A stretch of 43,179 nt of DNA from a virus: IMG/VR virus record IMGVR_UViG_3300009436_000042, positions 1 through 43,179 of that record; one strand, written 5' to 3'. Positions 7,668-15,208 of this stretch are shown here, one piece after another. Positions within the stretch are counted from its first letter, which is position 1. Each line of letters begins with the position of its first letter. The notes beneath the pieces are model-generated. The model saw only the letters and a list, made by a program, of their open reading frames with translations, did not search any database and was not told the origin of the DNA. The position numbers and the translations under genes were made by a program.

Positions 7668-8729
7668 ATGAGTTTTTTAAAAGACCTAGTAAAGGCAAGT
7701 GGTAATGAGTATGCAAGTATCGTCAATGATGGTGTTGCAGCTGGAGACGTTGATTCGTTTATAGATACTGGTTCACATATTTTCAATGCACTATTGAGTG
7801 GTTCATTATATGGAGGATTACCATCAAACAAGATTACTGCAATTGCAGGTGAGTCTGCAACAGGTAAGACCTTCTTTGCACTAGGAATGGTAAAACAGTT
7901 TCTAGATGACAACAAAGATGCAGCCGTAATCTACTTCGAATCTGAATCTGCAATATCAAGAGATATGATTGAATCTAGGGGAATTGACTCTAAGAGAGTT
8001 GTTATAGTTCCTGTAGTTACAGTGCAAGAGTTCAGAAATCAAGCAATTAGTATACTGGATAAGTATGCAGAAACCCCCCAAGCCAAACGTCCACCTATGA
8101 TGTTCTGTTTAGATTCACTTGGTATGTTATCAACAACCAAAGAAATCGAAGACACTGCAGAAGGTAAAGAGACTAAAGATATGACTCGTGCTCAAATCAC
8201 CAAAGGTGCATTCAGAGTATTGACATTGAAATTAGGTAGAGTCGGTGTTCCCATGATAGTCACGAACCACACATATGATGTGATTGGTTCTATGTTCCCT
8301 CAGAAAGAAATGGGTGGTGGTAGTGGACTCAAGTACGCTGCATCATCAATCATATTCTTATCTAAGAAGAAAGAAAAGGAAGGAACAGAAGTAGTTGGTA
8401 ATATCATTCATTGTAAGAATGCAAAGTCAAGATTGACTGTGGAAAACAGAATGGTTGATGTAAGGTTATCATATGAAAAAGGACTGGATAGGTACTATGG
8501 TCTATTAGACATGGCACTTGCATTTGGAGTATTTCAGAAATCAAGTACAAGAGTTCTATTACCAAACGGTAAATCTGAATTTGGTAAGACGATTAACAAC
8601 AATCCCGAAAAATACTTCACGCCAGATGTGATGGAAAAATTAGAACTAGTAGCAAATGAATATTTCCGATATGGTAGTAATATTGATGAAGGAATTTCAG
8701 AAGTAGATGATACCGATAACGATAGTTGA
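7668..8729 (+). CDS. uvsX: RecA-like recombinase UvsX
   Basis: UvsX coats single-stranded DNA and drives strand exchange, which T4-like phages use for recombination-dependent replication and repair. The 353-residue protein has a Walker A box GESATGKT at residues 61-68, a Walker B-like segment ending LDSLGML near 146, and a loop [12 protein letters not shown] typical of the RecA core. T4 UvsX has 391 residues. The start has a good Shine-Dalgarno 8 nt upstream. The gene overlaps the next by 23 nt and lies just ahead of the gp41 helicase gene, as expected for the T4 replication cluster. Confidence 0.93.
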   Translation: MSFLKDLVKASGNEYASIVNDGVAAGDVDSFIDTGSHIFNALLSGSLYGGLPSNKITAIAGESATGKTFFALGMVKQFLDDNKDAAVIYFESESAISRDMIESRGIDSKRVVIVPVVTVQEFRNQAISILDKYAETPQAKRPPMMFCLDSLGMLSTTKEIEDTAEGKETKDMTRAQITKGAFRVLTLKLGRVGVPMIVTNHTYDVIGSMFPQKEMGGGSGLKYAASSIIFLSKKKEKEGTEVVGNIIHCKNAKSRLTVENRMVDVRLSYEKGLDRYYGLLDMALAFGVFQKSSTRVLLPNGKSEFGKTINNNPEKYFTPDVMEKLELVANEYFRYGSNIDEGISEVDDTDNDS

Positions 8730-9360
8730 TAACTTTTTAGATGAACCCCATCAAATGGTGGAGTTCTCTAAACAATTAATTTTCACCCCCGAACCCGATG
8801 GTAGATGGGCTGGTATTAGGTCACCCGAACTGCGTGACATAGACCCTTTCCTATATGACAACATAAACAAAAAGGTGATTGCACTATTCCATGACATGGA
8901 AAGTATCGACCACACAGATGTAGATGTATCAATGACATTTCAAAAGATACCATCAACCCTCCATCATGGATGGGTGCATAACGATAATTGTTTCATGACT
9001 GGTATTTTATATTTAAATGAAAACCCACTAGTAAATAGTGGAACTTCATTGTATACTAGTAAAGAAGGAACACTAATCAACCTAGACCATACAGAACAAA
9101 AGAGAGCGTCTAACCTTAGAGGTTCCATATCAGAAATTGAAATGGAAGTTCAAGAGGAACATAATAACCAGTTTGAGAAGACTGTTGATGTTAAAGGTAA
9201 ATACAATAGGTTAACTCTATTTCACGGTAATGTCCACCATAGTGCAAACAACCTTGGACTGGACAATGGTGAAGATAGATTAACTTTGGTAATGTTTTTT
9301 CATAGGGTGATTGGTAGAGAAATGCCAATTGATAGAATGAGAACAGTGAGAAAATTATGA
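8707..9360 (+). CDS. 2OG-Fe(II) oxygenase-like protein (DUF6445 type)
   Basis: The 217-residue product starts with [12 protein letters not shown], a pattern common in this group. An iron-binding H91-x-D93 (VHNDN) is followed by [10 protein letters not shown] and SGTSLY, and a distal histidine lies in [12 protein letters not shown] near 173-178 with an Arg ([10 protein letters not shown]) to bind 2-oxoglutarate. This is the usual double-stranded beta-helix layout of Fe(II)/2-oxoglutarate oxygenases. The substrate is unknown. It overlaps both uvsX and the helicase gene, so it is translated within the replication operon. It is one of six such genes in this window. Confidence 0.75.
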   Translation: MIPITIVDNFLDEPHQMVEFSKQLIFTPEPDGRWAGIRSPELRDIDPFLYDNINKKVIALFHDMESIDHTDVDVSMTFQKIPSTLHHGWVHNDNCFMTGILYLNENPLVNSGTSLYTSKEGTLINLDHTEQKRASNLRGSISEIEMEVQEEHNNQFEKTVDVKGKYNRLTLFHGNVHHSANNLGLDNGEDRLTLVMFFHRVIGREMPIDRMRTVRKL

Positions 9361-10751
9361 CAGAACAGAGACGAATAGAGACAACCATATTAAAGAATTT
9401 AGTGCAGAGTGAAGAGTTTGCACGAAAGACTATTCCATTTGTAAAGGACGAATACTTTACTGAACCCGATGAAAGAATCATCTTTCAAGAAGTTAAAGCA
9501 TACTTTGAAAAGTATACTAACATCCCAACTGCAGAAGCCTTACTGATTAATTTAGATAACAATTCGAAGATACCCGAAACGGTTCTGAAAAATGCAAAGA
9601 CAGTTTGTTCAAACATTCAAAAAGACAAAGAAGAGACACCTCAGAAATGGTTGATGGACGAAACAGAACAATGGTGCAAAGATAGAGCAATCTATATTGC
9701 AGTCATGGAGAGTATCGAAGTTATTGATAAGACCTCAAAAAGGTCTACAGGGGAAATACCCGAATTACTTAAAGATGCACTTGCAATATCATTTGACACA
9801 CACATTGGTCATGATGTATTAGAAGATGCAGATGCTCGATGGGAGTTCTATAATACTGAAGAAGAGAAGATTCCATTCGACTTGGAATACTTCAACAAAG
9901 TTACTAAGGGTGGTTTACCGAATAAAACCTTGAATATCTGCCTTGCAGGAACAGGTGTCGGTAAATCCCTTTTCATGTGTCACATGGCATCTAGTCACTT
10001 GATGATGAACAAGAATGTGTTATACATTACACTTGAAATGTCAGAAGAGAAGATTGCAGAGAGAATTGATGCAAATATTCTTAATGTTCCTATCCAAGAT
10101 TTAGCAGGATTGAACAAGTCAATGTATGGTAAGAAGGTAGAGAAACTTAAAGGTAAGACTACTGGTAAACTTATCATCAAAGAATATCCAACTGCAGCTG
10201 CTCATGTTGGACACTTCAGACATCTATTACAAGAGTTGGAAATTAAGAAAGACTTTAAACCCGACATGATATTCATCGATTACCTTAACATATGTGCATC
10301 TCACAGGATTAAGCCTGGTGCTGGTGCAAACAGTTATACACTAGTTAAGAGTATTGCAGAGGAGTTGAGAGGACTTGCAGTGGAGTTTGATGTACCAATC
10401 ATGAGTGCAACACAGACAACTCGTAGTGGTTTTGGTTCAACAGATGTAGAACTTACAGATACCTCAGAGTCATTCGGATTACCTGCAACTGCAGACTTTA
10501 TGTTTGCACTGATTACATCTGAAGAGTTAGACGAGTTAGACCAGTTAGTGGTTAAACAGTTGAAGAACAGATACAATGACCCCACCGTATTCAAAAGGTT
10601 CGTCATAGGTGTCGATAGAAGTCGTATGAAGTTGTACGATTGTGAACAAGAAGCTCAAGAAGAGTTAATTGAAAATACTAATTCATACGATGACTCCATC
10701 CCTGTTGCAGACAGAGGAAGAAGTTCAAAGTTTGGTGATTTTAAAATATAG
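9357..10751 (+). CDS. 41: Replicative DNA helicase, DnaB/gp41 type
   Basis: This hexameric 5'-3' helicase unwinds DNA at the fork and partners with the gp61 primase. The 464-residue protein (T4 gp41 is 475) has an N-terminal helical domain, a Walker A box GTGVGKS at 198-204, a Walker B segment FIDYLNI near 306 and the RecA-type core, including the SATQTTRSG sensor region. The ATGA overlap with the previous gene indicates coupling. The C-terminal tail is polar. Confidence 0.95.
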   Translation: MTEQRRIETTILKNLVQSEEFARKTIPFVKDEYFTEPDERIIFQEVKAYFEKYTNIPTAEALLINLDNNSKIPETVLKNAKTVCSNIQKDKEETPQKWLMDETEQWCKDRAIYIAVMESIEVIDKTSKRSTGEIPELLKDALAISFDTHIGHDVLEDADARWEFYNTEEEKIPFDLEYFNKVTKGGLPNKTLNICLAGTGVGKSLFMCHMASSHLMMNKNVLYITLEMSEEKIAERIDANILNVPIQDLAGLNKSMYGKKVEKLKGKTTGKLIIKEYPTAAAHVGHFRHLLQELEIKKDFKPDMIFIDYLNICASHRIKPGAGANSYTLVKSIAEELRGLAVEFDVPIMSATQTTRSGFGSTDVELTDTSESFGLPATADFMFALITSEELDELDQLVVKQLKNRYNDPTVFKRFVIGVDRSRMKLYDCEQEAQEELIENTNSYDDSIPVADRGRSSKFGDFKI

Positions 10752-10760
10752 GAGAAGGAA

Positions 10761-11333
10761 ATGACAAATAGAGAAATATTATTAGCAGATGGATGGACTC
10801 CATTATCCCAAAAGGGATTTGGTGACCATGCAGAAGTTGAATCAAGATTAGAGAAAGGTGTATCATGGGATGATGCAGGACAGAATGTAGGAAAACTAGA
10901 CCAAGAGATGGAACCTGCATTTTATGTATGGACAAATCTAAATTGGCAGTTTCCCGATGATGTAGGATTTTCGGGTTGGAAAGTTATTGACAAACATCTT
11001 TCATGGGCGAATGAAATAAGTTGGTGGCATTCTACACAATTACAAGCACCTTACACTCATTGTGGAGGCCCTTTCAGAGCTGCATGTGCAGATTATGCTA
11101 TGGGTGGATGTGCATTATTTCAACAACAAAAATTCTGTCCCACAACAAAGTTAGAAATAACTTATGAGGGTGCAATTAAAGTTGGAGAAGTTCTTGAAAC
11201 ACTACAGACAAGTGTAAAGGTAATAGACGAAGGTCGTACATTGGTGCAAGAAGGTATCCAAAGAATCTATGGAACAGACACTATTATTGGACATTTTACA
11301 AGTACCCATTATATACCTAAACCTAAAAGTTAA
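10761..11333 (+). CDS. Hypothetical protein, 190 aa
   Basis: The start is set by a strong Shine-Dalgarno (AGGAGAAGG) right after the helicase gene. The product is rich in Trp and has several Cys in the middle (CGGPFRAACADYAMGGCALF), which could bind metal but show no standard zinc-finger spacing. There is no signal peptide. I do not recognise the family. An early or middle role is suggested only by its place behind the helicase gene. Confidence 0.75.
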   Translation: MTNREILLADGWTPLSQKGFGDHAEVESRLEKGVSWDDAGQNVGKLDQEMEPAFYVWTNLNWQFPDDVGFSGWKVIDKHLSWANEISWWHSTQLQAPYTHCGGPFRAACADYAMGGCALFQQQKFCPTTKLEITYEGAIKVGEVLETLQTSVKVIDEGRTLVQEGIQRIYGTDTIIGHFTSTHYIPKPKS

Positions 11334-11345
11334 TAAGATAAATGA

Positions 11346-11353
11346 CCTAAATA
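11346..11353 (+). promoter_or_regulatory. Late-type promoter CCTAAATA in an inverted repeat
   Basis: This is a TAAATA core 17 nt before the ATG at 11371. The arms ACCTAA (11345-11350) and TTAGGT (11357-11362) form a perfect 6-bp inverted repeat around the element. Confidence 0.5.
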
Positions 11354-11370
11354 GTATTAGGTTAAACATT

Positions 11371-11547
11371 ATGAGTAAATTTTTGAATCAAACAGACGTT
11401 ATTGACATTCTATCAAGGAAGATAGAAGTCAAAACTATGTTACGCGATGCAAAAAAAACTAAGGATGTATGCAAAATCACAAGTCTAACTACAGAATTGC
11501 ATGATATCGAGTTAAAACTCAAGTCCACGCCCTTATCAAAAACATAA
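11371..11547 (+). CDS. Hypothetical protein, 58 aa, helical
   Basis: The frame is open to 11269, but the ATG at 11371 follows the late-type promoter and avoids overlap with the 190-aa gene. The product is charged and likely all helical (SRKIEVKTMLRDAKKTKD, then a second helix). No function is recognised. Its TAA stop is inside the next late-type promoter (CATAAATA). Confidence 0.6.
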   Translation: MSKFLNQTDVIDILSRKIEVKTMLRDAKKTKDVCKITSLTTELHDIELKLKSTPLSKT

Positions 11548-11550
11548 ATA
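11543..11550 (+). promoter_or_regulatory. Late-type promoter CATAAATA
   Basis: The TAA at 11545-11547 is the stop of the 58-aa gene. It is followed by a perfect 7-bp inverted repeat (11550-11556 with 11569-11575, 12-nt loop) that ends 3 nt before the next ATG. Confidence 0.6.
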
Positions 11551-11578
11551 GTAGGTAACTTAACAGGAACCTACTTTA

Positions 11579-12778
11579 ATGGCAGTCACAAACGTACATT
11601 TAGAACACCTAGAAGACGAAATCATCAACAATGGTATTGCAGGTGGTCGTGCATCTATCAACTTCCTGAGAGAACTTAGGGACATGTTAAAAGGACATGC
11701 AACAGGTAGAGTCAAGATGACTGTTAAATGGGATGGTGCTCCTGCTATATTCTGCGGGCCACATCCCGAGACTAAAGAATTCTTTGTTGCAAAGAAATCC
11801 CTATTCAATAAAGAACCATTATTCTACACATCCGAACAACAAATCAAAGATGCACCCGAACTTAAGGGTAGTTTAGAAGAGAAGTTTTTAACATCATTTA
11901 AATACCTATCCAAGATGGGAATGAAAGAAATCCTACAGGGTGATTTGATGTACACTAACGACAAATCTAGTGAGACGATAGATGATAAGAAGTATCTCAC
12001 ATTTCACCCCAATACAATCTTATATGCAGTTCTTGAAGGTTCGAAACTTTATAATGAAATCAACTCAACGAAAATGGGTATCGTCTTCCACACAACTTAT
12101 TCAGGGTCTACTATAGAATCACTAAGTGCATCGTTTGGTGCAAATGCACCCAAGTCTACATCAGATGTTTGGACTGATGATGCAACATACAAGGATGTGA
12201 CTGGTTACGGAAACATGACTGCAAAGGAAACACTTCAGTTAACCAATGCACTTACTTCGACTGGTAAAAATTTCCATGGTATAACAAACAAAGACCTTAA
12301 GAAGTTTAATGATGTTCAAAATGTTCTCAACAGTAAAGGAGCTGCAGGTGCATCATACAAGACATACACTAATACACTTGTCCGTGCAGGTAAGTGGAAC
12401 CCTAACGGAAAGGACTACCTCACCCATGTAGAGAAATACTGGAAAGATAAGATAGTTGCAAAAGTTAAGATGCAGAAGACTAAAGACATCAAGATACAGA
12501 TTGGTAAGGATGTTATGAGAGACTTAAACTCCATCAAAGTGATGATTGATAACCTTGCAAAATTCCAAGGTGGGTTGATAGAGTCAAAATCCCTTATTGT
12601 TACAGCACTAAATAGAGTAAAGAGTATTGGAACCTTCGTGAAGGTAGATAACGGATTTAAAGTAGTTAATCCTGAAGGATATGTTGCAATCGACTCAGAC
12701 GGAAGTGCAGTTAAATTAGTTGACAGGATGGAATTCTCTATGAATAACTTCAACGCTGCAAAAGCATGGGACAAGTAA
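11579..12778 (+). CDS. DUF6267-like conserved phage protein, possible nucleotidyltransferase relative
   Basis: This 399-residue protein resembles a large conserved family of T4-like cyanophages and pelagiphages that I believe is DUF6267. Near residue 50 it carries K-W-D-G-A-P, then an AKKSLFN segment, ILQGDL near 118-123 and GIVFHT near 167-172. The K-x-D-G is reminiscent of motif I of DNA and RNA ligases, where the Lys is adenylated; later acidic and hydrophobic segments sit at roughly ligase-like distances. This is only suggestive. It opens the late block behind a late-type promoter, and its stop overlaps the next ATG (TAATG). A head-assembly role is inferred from position. Confidence 0.7.
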   Translation: MAVTNVHLEHLEDEIINNGIAGGRASINFLRELRDMLKGHATGRVKMTVKWDGAPAIFCGPHPETKEFFVAKKSLFNKEPLFYTSEQQIKDAPELKGSLEEKFLTSFKYLSKMGMKEILQGDLMYTNDKSSETIDDKKYLTFHPNTILYAVLEGSKLYNEINSTKMGIVFHTTYSGSTIESLSASFGANAPKSTSDVWTDDATYKDVTGYGNMTAKETLQLTNALTSTGKNFHGITNKDLKKFNDVQNVLNSKGAAGASYKTYTNTLVRAGKWNPNGKDYLTHVEKYWKDKIVAKVKMQKTKDIKIQIGKDVMRDLNSIKVMIDNLAKFQGGLIESKSLIVTALNRVKSIGTFVKVDNGFKVVNPEGYVAIDSDGSAVKLVDRMEFSMNNFNAAKAWDK

Positions 12779-14061
12779 TGAAAAGTTTTAAATCCATATT
12801 CGAAGCAAAAGAAAAGAGTGCAGTGTTTACTTTTGGTAGATTCAATCCACCTACAGTTGGACATGCAAAATTAATAGAAAAGTTAAAAAACTCTACCAGT
12901 GGTGGTTTTGAACCTCTAGTGTTCATGTCACACTCACAAGACTCCAAGAAGAATCCATTAGATTATAAAACTAAATGGAACTTTATGAATAAATTCTTCG
13001 GTAAGAAGGTAGGTATTGTGAACACTAAAGCACGACAAGTGTTCGAAATTGCAACTGCACTACAAGACCAAGGTTACAGTAAGGTTAGAATGGTGGTTGG
13101 TTCAGATAGAATTAAAGAATTTGAGATGTTACTCAACAAATACAATGGTGTGAAAGGAAAACATGGTTACTATAAGTTTGATTCAATTGATATTATATCT
13201 GCAGGGGAAAGAGACCCCGACTCCGATGATGTAAGTGGAATGTCTGCATCTAAAATGAGACAAGCTGCATCAGATGGGGATTATGATTCCTTTGAATCGG
13301 GTGTCCCCGATAAAAAACATGCAAAGACACTTTGGAAGGCAGTAAAAAAGGGAATGAACATCTCAGAGAGTACACTACCATCTTACATGCAAGAGGACTT
13401 ACTTAATGAAGGAGTCTATGACCAAGGAATCTTTAAAGCAGTCTTTCTAATGGGAGGCCCAGGCAGTGGTAAATCAGAAGTGGTTGATGGTCTTTCCCTT
13501 AAATCATTGGGACTTAAATTAGTTAATACAGATAATGCATTTGAGAAAGGTCTTAAGAAAGCAGGATTATCATTAGACCTATCTAAGAACGACCCTAAAG
13601 ACTATGACCCTATCCGTGCAAGAGCAAAGGTGACCACTAAAATAGGTATGGACTTGTATATCGGTAACAGACTAGGACTTATCTTTGACACTACTAGTGC
13701 AAACGACAGTAAGATTAAAGCATATAAGAAACATTTAGATGCACTTGGATATGAATCTAAGATGATTTATGTTCAAACATCACTAGAGAATGCACAAAAA
13801 CGAAATCAAATGAGACCTCGTAAAGTTCCACCCGAAATTGTTACTGGAGATTGGAACAAATCAAATGCAAATGCAATCAAATTGCAAAAGTTGTTTGGTA
13901 GAGACTTCATTAAGATAGAGAATGATGATACACTTGCATCACTTAAACAGAAGACAAATGGTCTTTATGGTAAACTCATGTCATGGACTACCATATTCCC
14001 TTCAAACAAACCTGCTCTCTCTTGGAAACAACGAGAGTTACATCTCAAAAAGACTAAATAG
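12778..14061 (+). CDS. Two-domain nucleotidyltransferase plus P-loop kinase (NadR-like layout)
   Basis: The N-terminal domain has GRFNPPTVGH (about residues 19-28), the nucleotide-binding GxFxPxHxGH-type motif of cytidylyl/adenylyltransferases, and SGMSASKMRQA (about 157-167), matching the ISSTxxR-type second motif. The C-terminal domain has a Walker A GGPGSGKS (about 223-230) and looks like a small-molecule kinase. The order resembles bacterial NadR, which makes NAD from nicotinamide riboside, but the substrate is not proven. The ATG at 12778 (TAATG overlap) is preferred over 12766. The first residues MKSFKSIFEAKE resemble the T4 capsid-targeting peptide, so the enzyme may be packaged in the head. 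Confidence 0.82.
   Translation: MKSFKSIFEAKEKSAVFTFGRFNPPTVGHAKLIEKLKNSTSGGFEPLVFMSHSQDSKKNPLDYKTKWNFMNKFFGKKVGIVNTKARQVFEIATALQDQGYSKVRMVVGSDRIKEFEMLLNKYNGVKGKHGYYKFDSIDIISAGERDPDSDDVSGMSASKMRQAASDGDYDSFESGVPDKKHAKTLWKAVKKGMNISESTLPSYMQEDLLNEGVYDQGIFKAVFLMGGPGSGKSEVVDGLSLKSLGLKLVNTDNAFEKGLKKAGLSLDLSKNDPKDYDPIRARAKVTTKIGMDLYIGNRLGLIFDTTSANDSKIKAYKKHLDALGYESKMIYVQTSLENAQKRNQMRPRKVPPEIVTGDWNKSNANAIKLQKLFGRDFIKIENDDTLASLKQKTNGLYGKLMSWTTIFPSNKPALSWKQRELHLKKTK
14053..14060 (+). promoter_or_regulatory. Late-type promoter ACTAAATA
   Basis: It ends 5 nt before the ATG at 14066, with no Shine-Dalgarno. The last bases overlap the TAG stop (14059-14061) of the upstream gene. Confidence 0.6.
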
Positions 14062-14065
14062 TATT

Positions 14066-15208
14066 ATGGATTTATTAAACGATATATTAAAAGTACAGAA
14101 ACTTGCACGAGAGGATAAAATTCAGTCTTTTCAATCAATGTTTACGGAAGAACCCGTTGCAGTCAAAGCTGCTCATGCAAAAGCACAACAGGTTCAAGAG
14201 TTGGAAGACCTTAAAGTTAAACAAGAAAAGGAACTTGAATCGTTAAAAGATAGACATGAGAGAGAGAATTCTAAACTTGGATTAGAGAAAGAGAAAGAGA
14301 CCGAGAATGTTGCAATTCAAAAGAAAAGAGATGCAACAAGAAAGGCAAACGAGTCAGTTGAATTAGAAGAATCAAAGGTGACTTGTCCCGAATGTGGTGG
14401 AAAAGGTTGTGACCATTGTGACGATACTGGTTATCACATAAAGGAAGGTAAGTTAGTAACTTCAGCTGTAGATATCATTAAATTGATTACTAAAAAAGTT
14501 GCAGCCAGATTAGAAAAAGAGTATAGTAGTAATCCCGAGAAAGGTCTTGGTATGATTAACACTATCGGTGCAATGGTTGGACATAAAGTTACAGATAAAG
14601 AACAATCAAAGGGTAAGTTATTCCTTAAGTTCGGTGAAGAGTTAGAAGAAGGTAGGATGCAGGATGCAATCAAAAAAATGAAAGGTCTATCTAAGAAACA
14701 GATGGAATTTCTGATGACAATACCTCAACAACAACTTACAGTAATTGCACAACAATTAGCTGGTTTGACAATGGGTGAAGAGGGTGAATCTGTAGAAGAA
14801 AGACATTCAGATGTAATGAAAAAGAGAACACAGTCTCAACAAAAGGCACATCAAAAGGCAATGATGAAGTCTGCAAAAAAGTCTATCAAAGACTATGATG
14901 CAAAGAATAAGAACAAAAACGAGGAGTCTGAAGTAGAAGAAGACAGAGACTACAAAAAGGAATATGAGTCATATCATAAAGACCCCGAACAAATTAAAAG
15001 ACGTGCAAAGAGAAACGAAGCACGAAGAAGTTTAAAAAATCAGAAGAAACTTACTGCTGATAAAGACGTACATCATAAGGATAACAATCCTATGAACAAC
15101 GACAAATCTAATCTGAGTATCGTTACTCAAAATTATAACAGAAAAGAACCTCGTATGAGGGACAAACTAAAGGAAAAGGGGTGCTTACCAAATGCCAAAC
15201 GGAAATAA
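14066..15208 (+). CDS. Probable head-associated modular protein with zinc-finger and HNH-like segments
   Basis: The 380-residue product starts at the ATG just after the late-type promoter; the earlier open frame to 13922 overlaps the previous gene. Residues about 20-95 form a charged coiled coil. A CPECGGKGCDHC segment near 108-119 looks like half of a DnaJ-type zinc finger. The C-terminal DVHHKDNNPMNN followed by NLSIV and NYNR is an HNH-nuclease-like box. Acidic linkers containing VEE or LEE separate the parts and could be prohead-protease sites. It may be an internal virion protein with nuclease activity; homing is less likely because it lies in a continuous late operon. Confidence 0.65.
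   Translation: MDLLNDILKVQKLAREDKIQSFQSMFTEEPVAVKAAHAKAQQVQELEDLKVKQEKELESLKDRHERENSKLGLEKEKETENVAIQKKRDATRKANESVELEESKVTCPECGGKGCDHCDDTGYHIKEGKLVTSAVDIIKLITKKVAARLEKEYSSNPEKGLGMINTIGAMVGHKVTDKEQSKGKLFLKFGEELEEGRMQDAIKKMKGLSKKQMEFLMTIPQQQLTVIAQQLAGLTMGEEGESVEERHSDVMKKRTQSQQKAHQKAMMKSAKKSIKDYDAKNKNKNEESEVEEDRDYKKEYESYHKDPEQIKRRAKRNEARRSLKNQKKLTADKDVHHKDNNPMNNDKSNLSIVTQNYNRKEPRMRDKLKEKGCLPNAKRK

Noticed and set aside
11269-11370. Extension of the 58-aa gene to 11269
   Set aside because: It overlaps the 190-aa gene and lies upstream of the late-type promoter.
12415-12947. Reverse-strand open frames over the DUF6267/NadR junction
   Set aside because: They are shadows of well-supported forward genes with TAATG coupling.
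13922-14065. Extension of the 380-aa gene to 13922
   Set aside because: It lies fully inside the NadR-like gene; a late-type promoter and ATG at 14066 fit better.
15040-15208. HNH box as a homing endonuclease
   Set aside because: No intron, no free-standing gene and no disrupted host gene; it is the end of a longer late protein.
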